NCBI GenBank assembly: GCA_027058735.1 | Contig: JALURZ010000090.1 | Coordinates: forward strand, 1-13,794 | DNA: 13,794 nucleotides | Direction: 5' to 3' | Source: Hyphomicrobiales bacterium | GTDB taxonomy: Bacteria; Pseudomonadota; Alphaproteobacteria; Rhizobiales; JALURZ01 | Shown: in pieces, positions 7,422 through 13,794 of the stretch | How the letters are laid out: each line of letters begins with the position of its first letter | How positions within the stretch are numbered: the stretch's first letter is position 1 | Notes under the pieces: model-generated | The model's input: the letters and a program-made list of their open reading frames with translations, nothing else | The model's database searches: none | What the model was told of the DNA's origin: nothing | Made by a program: the position numbers and the translations under genes

Positions 7422-8225
7422 TCATTCGCCGGTGAATTTGGCGTCCCGCTTTTCCAGAAACGCCGTCATGCCCTCGCTCTTGTCCCTGCTGTCGAACAGC
7501 ACCTGCAGCGCGCGGCGCTCCATCATCAGGCCCGCCTGCAGCGACGCATCCTGGCCGAGCAGTATGGCCTGCTTGGCCTCCTGCACCGCCAGCGGCGGCA
7601 GTTTGGCGATGGTGCGCGCCACCTTCATGGCCGTGTCGAAAACGTCCGCGTCCGGCACCACCTGGCTGACCAGCCCGATCGTGAATGCCTCGCCCGCGTC
7701 GATGGGCCGTCCGGTAAGCACCATTTTCATGGCGTGGAACTTGCCCACCGCGCGGGTCAGGCGCTGGGTGCCGCCCGCACCGGGCATGATGCCGACGCGC
7801 ACTTCGGGCTGGCCCAGTTTCGCTCCCTCGCCGGCAATGATGATATCCGCCAGCATGGCCAGTTCCAGCCCGCCGCCAAGCGCAAATCCGTTGACCGCCG
7901 CGATCACCGGCTGGCGCACATCCGCGACCGCCTGCCACCAGCGTTCAGAGCGGCGTTTCAGCATTTGCGTCGGGGTCGCATCCCTGAATTCGGAAATATC
8001 GGCCCCGGCCGCGAAAACCTCGTCCGATCCCGTCAGGACGATGGCCCGGATGGCCTCCTCCTCGCCCAGTTCGACAAAGGCAGCGGCCAGTTTGCGCCGG
8101 GTCGCGGTGTTCAGCGCGTTGCGCTGCTTTGCCCGGTTGATCCGCACAACGCCAATCGCCGCATCGGGCCGCTCGACAAGGACTTCAAGGACTTCAAGGA
8201 CTTCCTGCGAATTGTCCCGGGCCAC
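7422..8225 (-). CDS. Enoyl-CoA hydratase/isomerase (crotonase family, PaaF-like)
   Basis: This encodes a 267-residue crotonase-fold enzyme that adds water across a 2-enoyl-CoA double bond. The oxyanion-hole segments 'FAAGADI' (71-77) and 'ALGGGLELAMLAD' (115-127) are present. So are the two expected glutamates, Glu121 and Glu141 ('GQPEVRVGIMPGAGGTQRL'). The 'GIMPGAGGTQRLTR' and 'AMKMVLTGRPIDAGEA' stretches resemble PaaF, the 2,3-dehydroadipyl-CoA hydratase of phenylacetate breakdown. That would fit the adjacent PcaD-like lactonase, because both routes meet at beta-ketoadipate chemistry. A general fatty-acid enoyl-CoA hydratase is the alternative. The start is GTG at 8225, backed by a strong AGGAGG five bases upstream. 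Near the N-terminus a 9-base unit is repeated three times, giving an in-frame E-V-L triplet repeat. Confidence 0.86.
   Translation of the reverse strand: MARDNSQEVLEVLEVLVERPDAAIGVVRINRAKQRNALNTATRRKLAAAFVELGEEEAIRAIVLTGSDEVFAAGADISEFRDATPTQMLKRRSERWWQAVADVRQPVIAAVNGFALGGGLELAMLADIIIAGEGAKLGQPEVRVGIMPGAGGTQRLTRAVGKFHAMKMVLTGRPIDAGEAFTIGLVSQVVPDADVFDTAMKVARTIAKLPPLAVQEAKQAILLGQDASLQAGLMMERRALQVLFDSRDKSEGMTAFLEKRDAKFTGE
8178..8204. repeat. In-frame 9-bp tandem repeat, three perfect copies
   Basis: The unit aaggacttc occurs three times without interruption. On the minus strand it encodes Glu-Val-Leu repeated near residues 8-16 of the enoyl-CoA hydratase. The copy number can change in steps of three residues without breaking the frame. 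Confidence 0.9.
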
Positions 8226-8230
8226 GCTAG

Positions 8231-8236
8231 CCTCCT
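8231..8236 (-). promoter_or_regulatory. Consensus ribosome binding site deciding a GTG start
   Basis: On the minus strand the sequence reads AGGAGG, five bases before GTG 8225. This is the best Shine-Dalgarno match in the window and supports GTG as the start of the enoyl-CoA hydratase gene. Confidence 0.8.
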
Positions 8237-8273
8237 GATCTCCGCACCCCCGCCCTGGCGGCGCGCGCGGCGC

Positions 8274-10163
8274 CTAGAGCGGAAATTTTTCATCCACATA
8301 AGCGACCAGTTGATCGAGGCACTCGTCAACAGAATATTTCGCTGTATCAACAACAAGATCGGCGTTTCCCGGCGCCTCATAGGGGGCGGAAACGCCGGTG
8401 AAATCGGCGATCTCGCCGGCTCTTGCCTTCTTGTAAAGCCCCTTGGGGTCGCGCCGTTCGCAGGTCGCCAGATCGGCCTTGACATGGACTTCGTGAAAGC
8501 TGGTTCCGGCCGCCTCGCGCGCGCGCCTGCGGTCTGAGCGGTAGGGCGAGATAAACGCCGAAATGGTGATGATGCCGGCATTGGAAAACAGTGCCGCGAC
8601 CTCGCCGACCCGGCGCACGTTCTCGGCCCGGTCCTCGGGCGAAAACCCCAGATTGGCGTTGAGCCCGTGGCGGATATTGTCGCCATCGAGCACGAAGACC
8701 TGATAGCCCCGCTTGTGCAAACGCCGCTCCAGCCCGACCGCAAGGGTCGATTTTCCCGCCCCCGAAAGCCCGGTGAACCAGAGCACGCCGCCGCTATGTC
8801 CATTGACCTTCGCGCGTGCGCTGCGGGTCACGCCCTGTTCAAACCGGGTTATGTTCGTCGCGCGCCGGGTGTTCAGCGCCCGCTGATCGGCGTAGCCCTC
8901 CATGGAAATGATGCCCCCGGCAACGACGCTCTCTTCATCGAGCAACACAAACCGTCCCGCCGGGCCGGACGCCGAGAAGCTGTCGATCGCCAGCATGCGC
9001 CGCGCCCGCAGCACGGCATGGCCCAACTGCCCCCTGGTGAGGAGGCCGTCCCGCTTCGTGTTCAGGCTCGCCGGATCGATAACCCGCGCAACGCTTTCGA
9101 CCACCACACCGGCCTCCGTCGCGCCGGTCTTGAGCCGGAAACGCCGGCCAACGCTCAACGGCTCATCGCACGACCACAACAGGCGCGCGGCGAACACCTC
9201 CGTCTCAACGGGCAGGTCGCCGGGATGGGCGGCGACATCCTCGCGTTCGGCGAAAATATTCTGCTCCAGCGTCCAGCGCACGGATTGCCCCGCCACCGCC
9301 CTTTCAAGAGGCTCGCCGCGCGCCCCATCTGCCGCTTTTTCCAGCGTCTTGAGGGTCGCCGTCTTGTTCGATGGCGAAAACACAAGCTCATCCCCGGGCC
9401 CCACGGCACCCTGTTCGATGGTGCCGTGAAAGAGCCAACTGCCATCGACCTTGGTGCTGCCCTGCACCGGCAGGCGCAATGGCTGGTCCTGCAGCGGTCT
9501 GGCGGGCGGCAGTTCATTGAGGGCCTCAACCAGGGTCGCACCGGTGAACCATGCCATGGCGCGGGGGCGTTCGGCGATCATGGCCCCGCCGTCCAGCGCC
9601 ACGGGAACGATATGATGAATATGAGGAATGGCTGTTCGCAGTCCGGCCGTAATTTCATCGGCCGCGGAGGCGAACGTGCGGTGGCGGAAACCGGCCGCCG
9701 TCCGGGCCACGATCGCCACGCAGCAATGGGTTATGCCCAGCATGGCAACGAGACCGGCCTGCCGGCGCACCGATCGACCCAGGCCGGCCCGCTCGTCGAC
9801 AACCAGAATAGCGGCGTCGATCTGCGTATCGCCCGCGACAATCCCTTCGATCAGGGCGTCCGGGCTGGCGGACCCGAACACCGCGAAATCACGGCGCTCG
9901 GAGTGAACCGGAACGCAATCGCGACGCAGCGCCGGCTGCCCGTCCAGAAGCCTGCGCCAGCCATCGCCCGCTTCCCCGTAGGCCGCCTTGGCAGCGTCGA
10001 GATCCTTGCCGGCGAATACCCCCGCCCGCTCGCAAAACAAGGCGAAAAAGCCGGCACGGTCCGCATGGCTGCCGCCCAGTATGGCGATGCGCAGCAGCTC
10101 GCGCGCCGGCTTGACGACGCGCAACGCCGTTTCTCCCGGCCTGTTGCGTTTTCCCGAATTCAT
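8274..10163 (-). CDS. cysC: CysN-like (GTPase motifs lost)/CysC fusion: adenylylsulfate kinase with degenerate sulfurylase subunit
   Basis: This encodes a 629-residue fusion protein. Residues about 455-629 are an intact APS kinase, which phosphorylates adenylyl sulfate to PAPS with ATP. Visible parts are the P-loop 'GLSGAGKS' (465-472), 'DGDNIRHGLNANLGFSPEDR' (493-512) and 'FISPYRSDRRRAR' (537-549). Residues about 22-440 follow the layout of CysN, the GTPase subunit of ATP sulfurylase, including barrel domains with 'LPVQ' (231-234) and 'LNTKRDGLLTRGQ' (367-379). The GTP motifs are gone. The G1 P-loop reads 'GGSHADRAG' (30-38) with no Lys-Ser/Thr. DxPGH is replaced by 'GSASP' (97-101) and NKxD by 'ARTA' (153-156). 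GTP-driven sulfurylase activity is therefore unlikely, while the kinase should work. No cysD adjoins it. The ATG at 10163 has GGGAG directly abutting it. A TTG about 13 codons inside, with better spacing, is an alternative start. Confidence 0.85.
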   Translation of the reverse strand: MNSGKRNRPGETALRVVKPARELLRIAILGGSHADRAGFFALFCERAGVFAGKDLDAAKAAYGEAGDGWRRLLDGQPALRRDCVPVHSERRDFAVFGSASPDALIEGIVAGDTQIDAAILVVDERAGLGRSVRRQAGLVAMLGITHCCVAIVARTAAGFRHRTFASAADEITAGLRTAIPHIHHIVPVALDGGAMIAERPRAMAWFTGATLVEALNELPPARPLQDQPLRLPVQGSTKVDGSWLFHGTIEQGAVGPGDELVFSPSNKTATLKTLEKAADGARGEPLERAVAGQSVRWTLEQNIFAEREDVAAHPGDLPVETEVFAARLLWSCDEPLSVGRRFRLKTGATEAGVVVESVARVIDPASLNTKRDGLLTRGQLGHAVLRARRMLAIDSFSASGPAGRFVLLDEESVVAGGIISMEGYADQRALNTRRATNITRFEQGVTRSARAKVNGHSGGVLWFTGLSGAGKSTLAVGLERRLHKRGYQVFVLDGDNIRHGLNANLGFSPEDRAENVRRVGEVAALFSNAGIITISAFISPYRSDRRRAREAAGTSFHEVHVKADLATCERRDPKGLYKKARAGEIADFTGVSAPYEAPGNADLVVDTAKYSVDECLDQLVAYVDEKFPL

Positions 10164-10246
10164 CTCCCAACCGTCCGATTTTGCCGGAATTCGTGTGGCT
10201 CACCTTGTGTTCCATATCGAATGCCGGGGCCACTTTCAATCAACCA

Positions 10247-11794
10247 TCAGGTTGAGCGCCGAGGAACGCGAGCCTGTCCGGCTGCCCCGTCTCCCGCGGG
10301 TCGCGTCAGCATCGCGACCGCATCGCCCCAGGCCCCATAGCGGCCGTCGCGTTCCTCAGCGCTCATGCTCGGTTCAAAGACACCGCTGCCGCGCCAGCGC
10401 GCCGCGATTTCGTCAAGCGATCCGCACACCCCCGCTTCAAGCCCCGCCATGAGCCCGGCCCCCAGCGCCGTGGTCTCGATGGCGGCCGAACGCTCGACGG
10501 GGATGGCGATCTGGTCCGCCAGAAACTGCAACACCCAGTCATTGCGCGCCATGCCGCCATCGACCCGCAGACGTTTGGGTTGCGCAACGCCCGCCGCGGC
10601 GAGATCCGCCTTGAGCGCGCGCATCAGATCGCGGGTCTGGAACCCCACGGCCTCAAGTGCCGCGCGGACAATTTCACCGGCGCCCGCGCCGCGCGTCAGC
10701 CCCGCGATGATCGCCCGGGCATCCGCCTTCCAGTGTGGCGCGCCAAGGCCCGTGAACGCCGGCACCAGAACAACGCCGGAATGCGGGTCAGCCGCCCGCG
10801 CCATCGCTTCGCTGGCCGCGGCATCGTCGAGAATGCCCAGTTGATCGCGCAGCCACTGGACGATCGCACCGGCCATGAAAATGCTGCCCTCCAGGGCATA
10901 GGTCCGCCTGCCCTCGAACTGCGTGGCGATGGTTGAGAGCAGACGGTTTTTCGACATGACCTTTTTCTTGCCCGTATTGGCCATCACGAAGCACCCGGTG
11001 CCAAAGGTCGCCTTGGTGTCGCCGGGAGCGAAACAGGCTTGGGCGAAGGACGCCGCCTGCTGGTCGCCCGCCATGGCCAGAATGGGCACGCGCGCGCCTG
11101 TGAACGCTTCGCTGCACACGCCCAGATCGCCCCGGCAATCGGTGATGCGCCCAAGCAGGGCTTCGGGAATGTCGAACCAGTCGAGCAGCTCGGGGTCCCA
11201 GGTACCGGTCGCGATATTCATCAGCAGGGTGCGCGATGCGTTGGTGGCGTCGCTGGCATGGACCTCGCCGCCGGTCAGTTGCCACAGCAACCAGCTGTCC
11301 ACGGTGCCGAAGCACAGTTCGCCGCGTTCGGCGCGGGCGCGCGCGCCGCTCACATGATCGAGTATCCAGGCAATCTTGGTGGCGGAAAAATAAGGATCGA
11401 GCAACAGACCGGTCTTTTCCTGGATGCGCGCTTCCAGCCCCTCCGCCTTCAGCCGGGCGCATTGATCGCCCGTGCGCCGGTCCTGCCAGACGATCGCGTT
11501 GTGGATGGGCCGGCCCGATTGGCGATCCCAGATGATGGTCGTTTCGCGCTGGTTCGTGATCCCCAGCGCGTCGACGCGCCGGCGCGCGCCCGCCGTTTCG
11601 CCGACCTCGCGCAGGCAGGTGCGCGCCCCGCGCCAGATGTCCAGGGCATCGTGCTCGACCCGGCCGGGCGCGGGATAGTGCTGCGCGACGGGCTCGGCGT
11701 GAACGGCGATCTCCGCAAAACCGCTGTCATAGGCGATGGCGCGCGTACTGGTGGTTCCCTGATCGAGCACGAGGATGATTGGCTCACGGCTCAT
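10247..11794 (-). CDS. glpK: Glycerol kinase
   Basis: This encodes a 515-residue cytosolic FGGY-family kinase that converts glycerol and ATP to glycerol-3-phosphate. Hallmarks are 'DQGTTSTRAI' (11-20) at the N-terminal ATP-binding end, 'NQRETT' (81-86), 'WQDRRT' (103-108) and the catalytic-base segment 'AGDQQAASF' with Asp244. 'GTGCFVMANTG' (265-275) and 'DGGMARNDWVLQFLADQ' (412-428) follow. Length is slightly above the usual 495-500 because of a short basic, low-complexity C-terminal tail. No glpF or glpD is present in the window. cutA lies 15 bases upstream on the same strand, so the two are probably co-transcribed. The CysN/CysC-like gene follows after 83 bases, and whether it shares the transcript is open. 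The ribosome site before ATG 11794 is weak. Confidence 0.95.
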   Translation of the reverse strand: MSREPIILVLDQGTTSTRAIAYDSGFAEIAVHAEPVAQHYPAPGRVEHDALDIWRGARTCLREVGETAGARRRVDALGITNQRETTIIWDRQSGRPIHNAIVWQDRRTGDQCARLKAEGLEARIQEKTGLLLDPYFSATKIAWILDHVSGARARAERGELCFGTVDSWLLWQLTGGEVHASDATNASRTLLMNIATGTWDPELLDWFDIPEALLGRITDCRGDLGVCSEAFTGARVPILAMAGDQQAASFAQACFAPGDTKATFGTGCFVMANTGKKKVMSKNRLLSTIATQFEGRRTYALEGSIFMAGAIVQWLRDQLGILDDAAASEAMARAADPHSGVVLVPAFTGLGAPHWKADARAIIAGLTRGAGAGEIVRAALEAVGFQTRDLMRALKADLAAAGVAQPKRLRVDGGMARNDWVLQFLADQIAIPVERSAAIETTALGAGLMAGLEAGVCGSLDEIAARWRGSGVFEPSMSAEERDGRYGAWGDAVAMLTRPAGDGAAGQARVPRRST

Positions 11795-11809
11795 GATTGC
11801 CCGCAGTCT

Positions 11810-12160
11810 TCAGGATTGCGTCTGGCTGACGATCCAGCCGATATAGTCCTCGCTGCCGCCAATCACCGGCAGCACCAGAAAAGCGGGAGTGTCGTAGCTG
11901 TGCATCTCGCGGACGCGCTCGATGATCCGCCCGGCCCGCCCCTGACGCGACTTGATGATCGCCGCGATTTCAGTGTCTTTCGAAATCCTGCCACGCCATT
12001 CATAGATCGACGTCATCCCGGCCAGCAGGTTCACGCATCCCGCCAGCTTCTCCTCAACCAGCGCGGAGCCGATCCGTTCGGCTTCTGCCGCGTCGCAAAA
12101 CGTCGTATAGACCACGACCGGCGTGTCATCAGACGTGTTCATCGCTCGAATTCCCGTCAT
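11810..12160 (-). CDS. cutA: Divalent-cation tolerance protein CutA
   Basis: This encodes a 116-residue small trimeric CutA protein. The family signature is complete: 'VVVYTTFCDAAEAERIGSAL', then 'LAGCVNLLAGMTSIYEWRGR', 'REMHSYDTPAFLVLPV' and the final 'YIGWI'. CutA proteins are linked to copper tolerance in E. coli, but their molecular role is unsettled. An ATG six codons downstream (12142) is a competing start. The first ATG has AGGG with a 7-base spacer and the second GGGA with about 9, so both are plausible. The gene is divergent from nadK, with only about 70 bases between starts, and lies 15 bases upstream of glpK. Confidence 0.92.
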   Translation of the reverse strand: MTGIRAMNTSDDTPVVVYTTFCDAAEAERIGSALVEEKLAGCVNLLAGMTSIYEWRGRISKDTEIAAIIKSRQGRAGRIIERVREMHSYDTPAFLVLPVIGGSEDYIGWIVSQTQS

Positions 12161-12199
12161 GGCGGCGCCCTATCGCCTGTCGCGAGCGCGCAGGTGCGC

Positions 12200-12205
12200 T
12201 ATAGT
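12200..12205 (+). promoter_or_regulatory. Possible -10 element upstream of nadK, flanked by a small inverted repeat
   Basis: TATAGT matches a sigma-70 -10 hexamer at five of six positions and lies 26 bases before ATG 12232. A weak -35-like ctgtcg (12177-12182) stands 17 bases upstream. The hexamer is exactly bracketed by tgcgc (12195-12199) and gcgca (12206-12210). This is a visual match only. Confidence 0.3.
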
Positions 12206-12231
12206 GCGCAGCTTACCTGTGAGGCAAGCCC

Positions 12232-12999
12232 ATGTCGTTCGAAAAAATTTCCTTCATGTCCAGCGATACCCCCGAGGCGCGGGCGGCGAAAGAAGAATTC
12301 GTCGCTGAATTCGGCGACCAGGAGCCCGAAGACGCCGATGTCATCGTTGCCCTTGGGGGCGATGGGCTCATGCTGCAGACCCTGCACCGCTTCATGAACG
12401 CGAAAATTCCGGTATACGGGATGAACCGGGGCTCGGTGGGCTTCCTGATGAACGAATATGCGCGCGAGGGATTGCTGGCGCGGCTGAACAACGCGGAAGA
12501 AACGATCATCCATCCCCTGCAGATGCTGGTCAGCGATGCGCGCGGCGAACAACACAGCGCGCTGGCCGTCAACGAAGTATCCCTGTTGCGCCAGACCTAT
12601 CAGGCGGCGAAACTCAAGCTGTCCATCGATGGCAAGGTTCGCATGGACGAATTGATCTGCGATGGGGTGCTGGTGTCAACGCCGGCCGGCAGCACCGCCT
12701 ATAACCTGTCGGCGCACGGGCCGATCCTGCCCATTCGCGCGCCGCTGCTGGCGCTGACCCCGATCAGCGCGTTCCGTCCAAGGCGCTGGCGCGGCGCGCT
12801 GCTGCCCGAGCAGGCCCACATACGCATCGATATTCTCGATGCGGCAAAACGGCCCGTGAGCGCCGTCGCCGATCACACCGAATTCCGCGATGTCCGCACC
12901 GTCGAGGTCGAGGAAGACAACCAGATCGATATTTCGATCCTGTTCGACCAGGGCCACAATCTCGACGAGCGGGTCATTCGTGAGCAGTTTCTATATTAG
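12232..12999 (+). CDS. nadK: NAD kinase
   Basis: This encodes a 255-residue cytosolic kinase that makes NADP from NAD and ATP or polyphosphate. The family motifs are clear: 'LGGDGLMLQTLHR' with GGDG at 42-45, 'GMNRGSVGFLMNE' (63-75), the 'NE' pair at Asn114-Glu115 ('LAVNEVSLLR') and 'TPAGSTAYNLSAHGPI' (150-165). Length is that of the short alphaproteobacterial form, without an N-terminal extension. ATG 12232 is preceded by a modest 'gagg' site. It is divergent from cutA. A receiver-domain gene follows after 233 bases, so the two may not be one operon. Confidence 0.95.
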   Translation: MSFEKISFMSSDTPEARAAKEEFVAEFGDQEPEDADVIVALGGDGLMLQTLHRFMNAKIPVYGMNRGSVGFLMNEYAREGLLARLNNAEETIIHPLQMLVSDARGEQHSALAVNEVSLLRQTYQAAKLKLSIDGKVRMDELICDGVLVSTPAGSTAYNLSAHGPILPIRAPLLALTPISAFRPRRWRGALLPEQAHIRIDILDAAKRPVSAVADHTEFRDVRTVEVEEDNQIDISILFDQGHNLDERVIREQFLY

Positions 13000-13008
13000 A
13001 ACCGGTCG

Positions 13009-13022
13009 CGGCGTTCACGCCG
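13009..13022. other. Short hairpin just after nadK
   Basis: cggcg (13009-13013) pairs with cgccg (13018-13022) around the loop ttca, ten bases past the nadK stop. A second 5-bp pairing, cccgg (13051-13055) with ccggg (13062-13066), follows. Neither has a T-tract, so a terminator role is only possible. The rest of the 233-base gap to the receiver gene holds an AT-rich patch near 13097-13121 and an inverted repeat cgcca/tggcg (13122-13126 / 13134-13138), with no clear promoter. Confidence 0.3.
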
Positions 13023-13232
13023 TCCCGCCATGCGGAAATATTGGCCGCTGCCCGGCTCTGTCCGGGAAATCCCAGCCTTTCCGGGCGTTTCGAGGCAAAA
13101 AGTTCAGACATTGTTAAATTTCGCCACCTACCTTGGCGGCGTGAGGGGCGCGGCCTGGCAAGAGCCGCACCATGCCGGATGCCCGTGCGCGCAAGGCGAC
13201 GGGCGGCCGGGCCGAGGGATGAGTGTGAGCGA

Positions 13233-13766
13233 ATGGCCGCGACGATCGATTTCGAAGCCGTAAGCTTTGCTGTTGTCGATGACAACGCAAACATGCGGCG
13301 GCTGGTCTGCGCAATTCTCAAATCGTTCGGGTCCCGCGAAATCTACGAGGCCGAAGACGGCGCCAACGGCCTTGAGATCATCCAGTCCTTCGGCCCCGAC
13401 ATCGTCATCACCGACTGGGTGATGCCGATTTTGGACGGGATCGAAATGGTCCGGCTGATCCGCAATCCCGAGGGGTTCCGGTTTCCCTTCGTGCCGGTCA
13501 TCATGCTGACGGGACATTCCGAGCGCGAGCGCGTCATTCAGGCCCGCGATGCCGGTGTTCACGAATTTCTGTGCAAGCCGATGTCCGCGCAGGCGCTCTA
13601 CCAGCGCATTCAGTCAATTCTGATGAGGCCGCGCGCATTCGTTCGTTCCGCCAGCTATTTCGGCCCGGAACGGCGCGGAATTGATTGCGGCGAGGCCGCC
13701 GGCGGCCCCGTGGGCATCGCCGCGATGGGCGTTGCGCATGACGAAGCTGATGCGGTGCGGATCTGA
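13233..13766 (+). CDS. CheY-like single-domain response regulator with C-terminal 'YFGPERR' tail
   Basis: This encodes a 177-residue cytosolic receiver protein. The acidic pair Asp16-Asp17 ('AVVDDNANMRRL'), the phospho-acceptor Asp61 ('VITDWVMPILDGIEMV'), the switch Thr93 ('MLTGHSE') and Lys115 ('FLCKPMS') are all in place, so phosphorylation should work. There is no DNA-binding or enzymatic output domain. Instead about 45 residues follow, containing 'FVRSASYFGPERRG' (137-149). This short motif is one I recognise from alphaproteobacterial receiver proteins, where its function is unclear. The start ATG 13233 was chosen because the receiver fold begins just after it. The frame stays open further upstream, to 13041, but that stretch is low-complexity Arg/Ala-rich and not family-like. 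No partner histidine kinase is visible. Confidence 0.87.
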   Translation: MAATIDFEAVSFAVVDDNANMRRLVCAILKSFGSREIYEAEDGANGLEIIQSFGPDIVITDWVMPILDGIEMVRLIRNPEGFRFPFVPVIMLTGHSERERVIQARDAGVHEFLCKPMSAQALYQRIQSILMRPRAFVRSASYFGPERRGIDCGEAAGGPVGIAAMGVAHDEADAVRI

Positions 13767-13786
13767 CAGCGACAAAGGCTTTCCCC

Positions 13787-13794
13787 ATGAGTGA
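13787..13794 (+). CDS. Possible start of the next gene, cut by the window edge
   Basis: An ATG lies 20 bases after the receiver stop, preceded by aaagg (13774-13778) with an 8-base spacer. Only two codons and two bases are visible, so no product can be named. Its position suggests co-transcription with the receiver gene. Confidence 0.3.

Noticed and set aside
8274..8280. CTAGAGC at the CysN/CysC-like stop codon as a second copy of the palindromic element end
   Set aside because: No matching inverted arm or further similarity to the 1576-1739 arms follows; the bases are simply the last codons and stop of the gene.
8667..10340. Very long plus-strand open frame opposite the CysN/CysC-like gene
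   Set aside because: The composition is low-complexity Arg/Gly/His with no motif, while the minus strand encodes a clear APS kinase in the same DNA.
11039..12397. Plus-strand open frame crossing glpK, cutA and the start of nadK
   Set aside because: It runs through three well-supported genes in the wrong phase or strand and resembles no protein.
13041..13232. N-terminal extension of the response regulator to the first in-frame ATG
   Set aside because: The 64 extra residues are basic low-complexity sequence with no receiver similarity. The fold begins right after ATG 13233.
1..13794. CRISPR arrays, tRNA, rRNA, transposase genes, prophage or defence genes
   Set aside because: None was seen on either strand. 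Apart from the palindrome at 1576-1739, the window reads as ordinary chromosomal metabolism and transport genes.

Overview
The window is a high-GC chromosomal segment with strong G/C bias at third codon positions. It most likely comes from an alphaproteobacterium. The clues are the style of the aminotransferase, the short NAD kinase, the receiver protein with a 'YFGPERR' tail, and a CTAG-bounded intergenic palindrome. The order cannot be fixed from sequence reading alone. Apart from one intergenic palindrome no mobile element was seen, and there is no CRISPR array, rRNA or tRNA.

Layout. (1) 2-1579 (+) is the 3' part of an RND/MMPL-type membrane exporter that enters from the left edge. (2) 1576-1739 is a near-perfect inverted repeat of about 164 bp. 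It sits exactly between the exporter and the convergent aminotransferase gene 1736-2605 (-), and it contains both stop codons. (3) A divergent gap of 378 bases, holding one strong GC hairpin, leads into a plus-strand run. That run is an APC-type amino acid permease (2984-4354), a cupin thiol dioxygenase (4396-4980) and a four-domain rhodanese protein (4984-6585). The last two are 3 bases apart. Together they look like a module that imports and oxidises a thiol or sulfur amino acid. (4) A minus-strand run reads from right to left: cutA (12160-11810), glpK (11794-10247), a CysN/CysC-like fusion (10163-8274), a PaaF-like enoyl-CoA hydratase (8225-7422) and a PcaD-like enol-lactonase (7381-6578). 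The lactonase overlaps the rhodanese gene tail to tail by 8 bases. (5) Divergent from cutA, nadK (12232-12999, +) is followed by a CheY-like receiver gene (13233-13766, +). A possible next start codon lies at the right edge.

The strongest unusual signal is the 629-residue CysN/CysC-type fusion. Its C-terminal APS kinase is intact, but its N-terminal CysN-type GTPase domain has lost every recognisable nucleotide-binding motif while keeping the fold scaffold and the beta-barrel domains. No cysD is next to it. The second is the long palindrome whose terminal CTAG supplies the stop codon of both flanking genes. The third is the permease, thiol dioxygenase and quadruple rhodanese cluster, in which two rhodanese domains keep the catalytic Cys and two have lost it.
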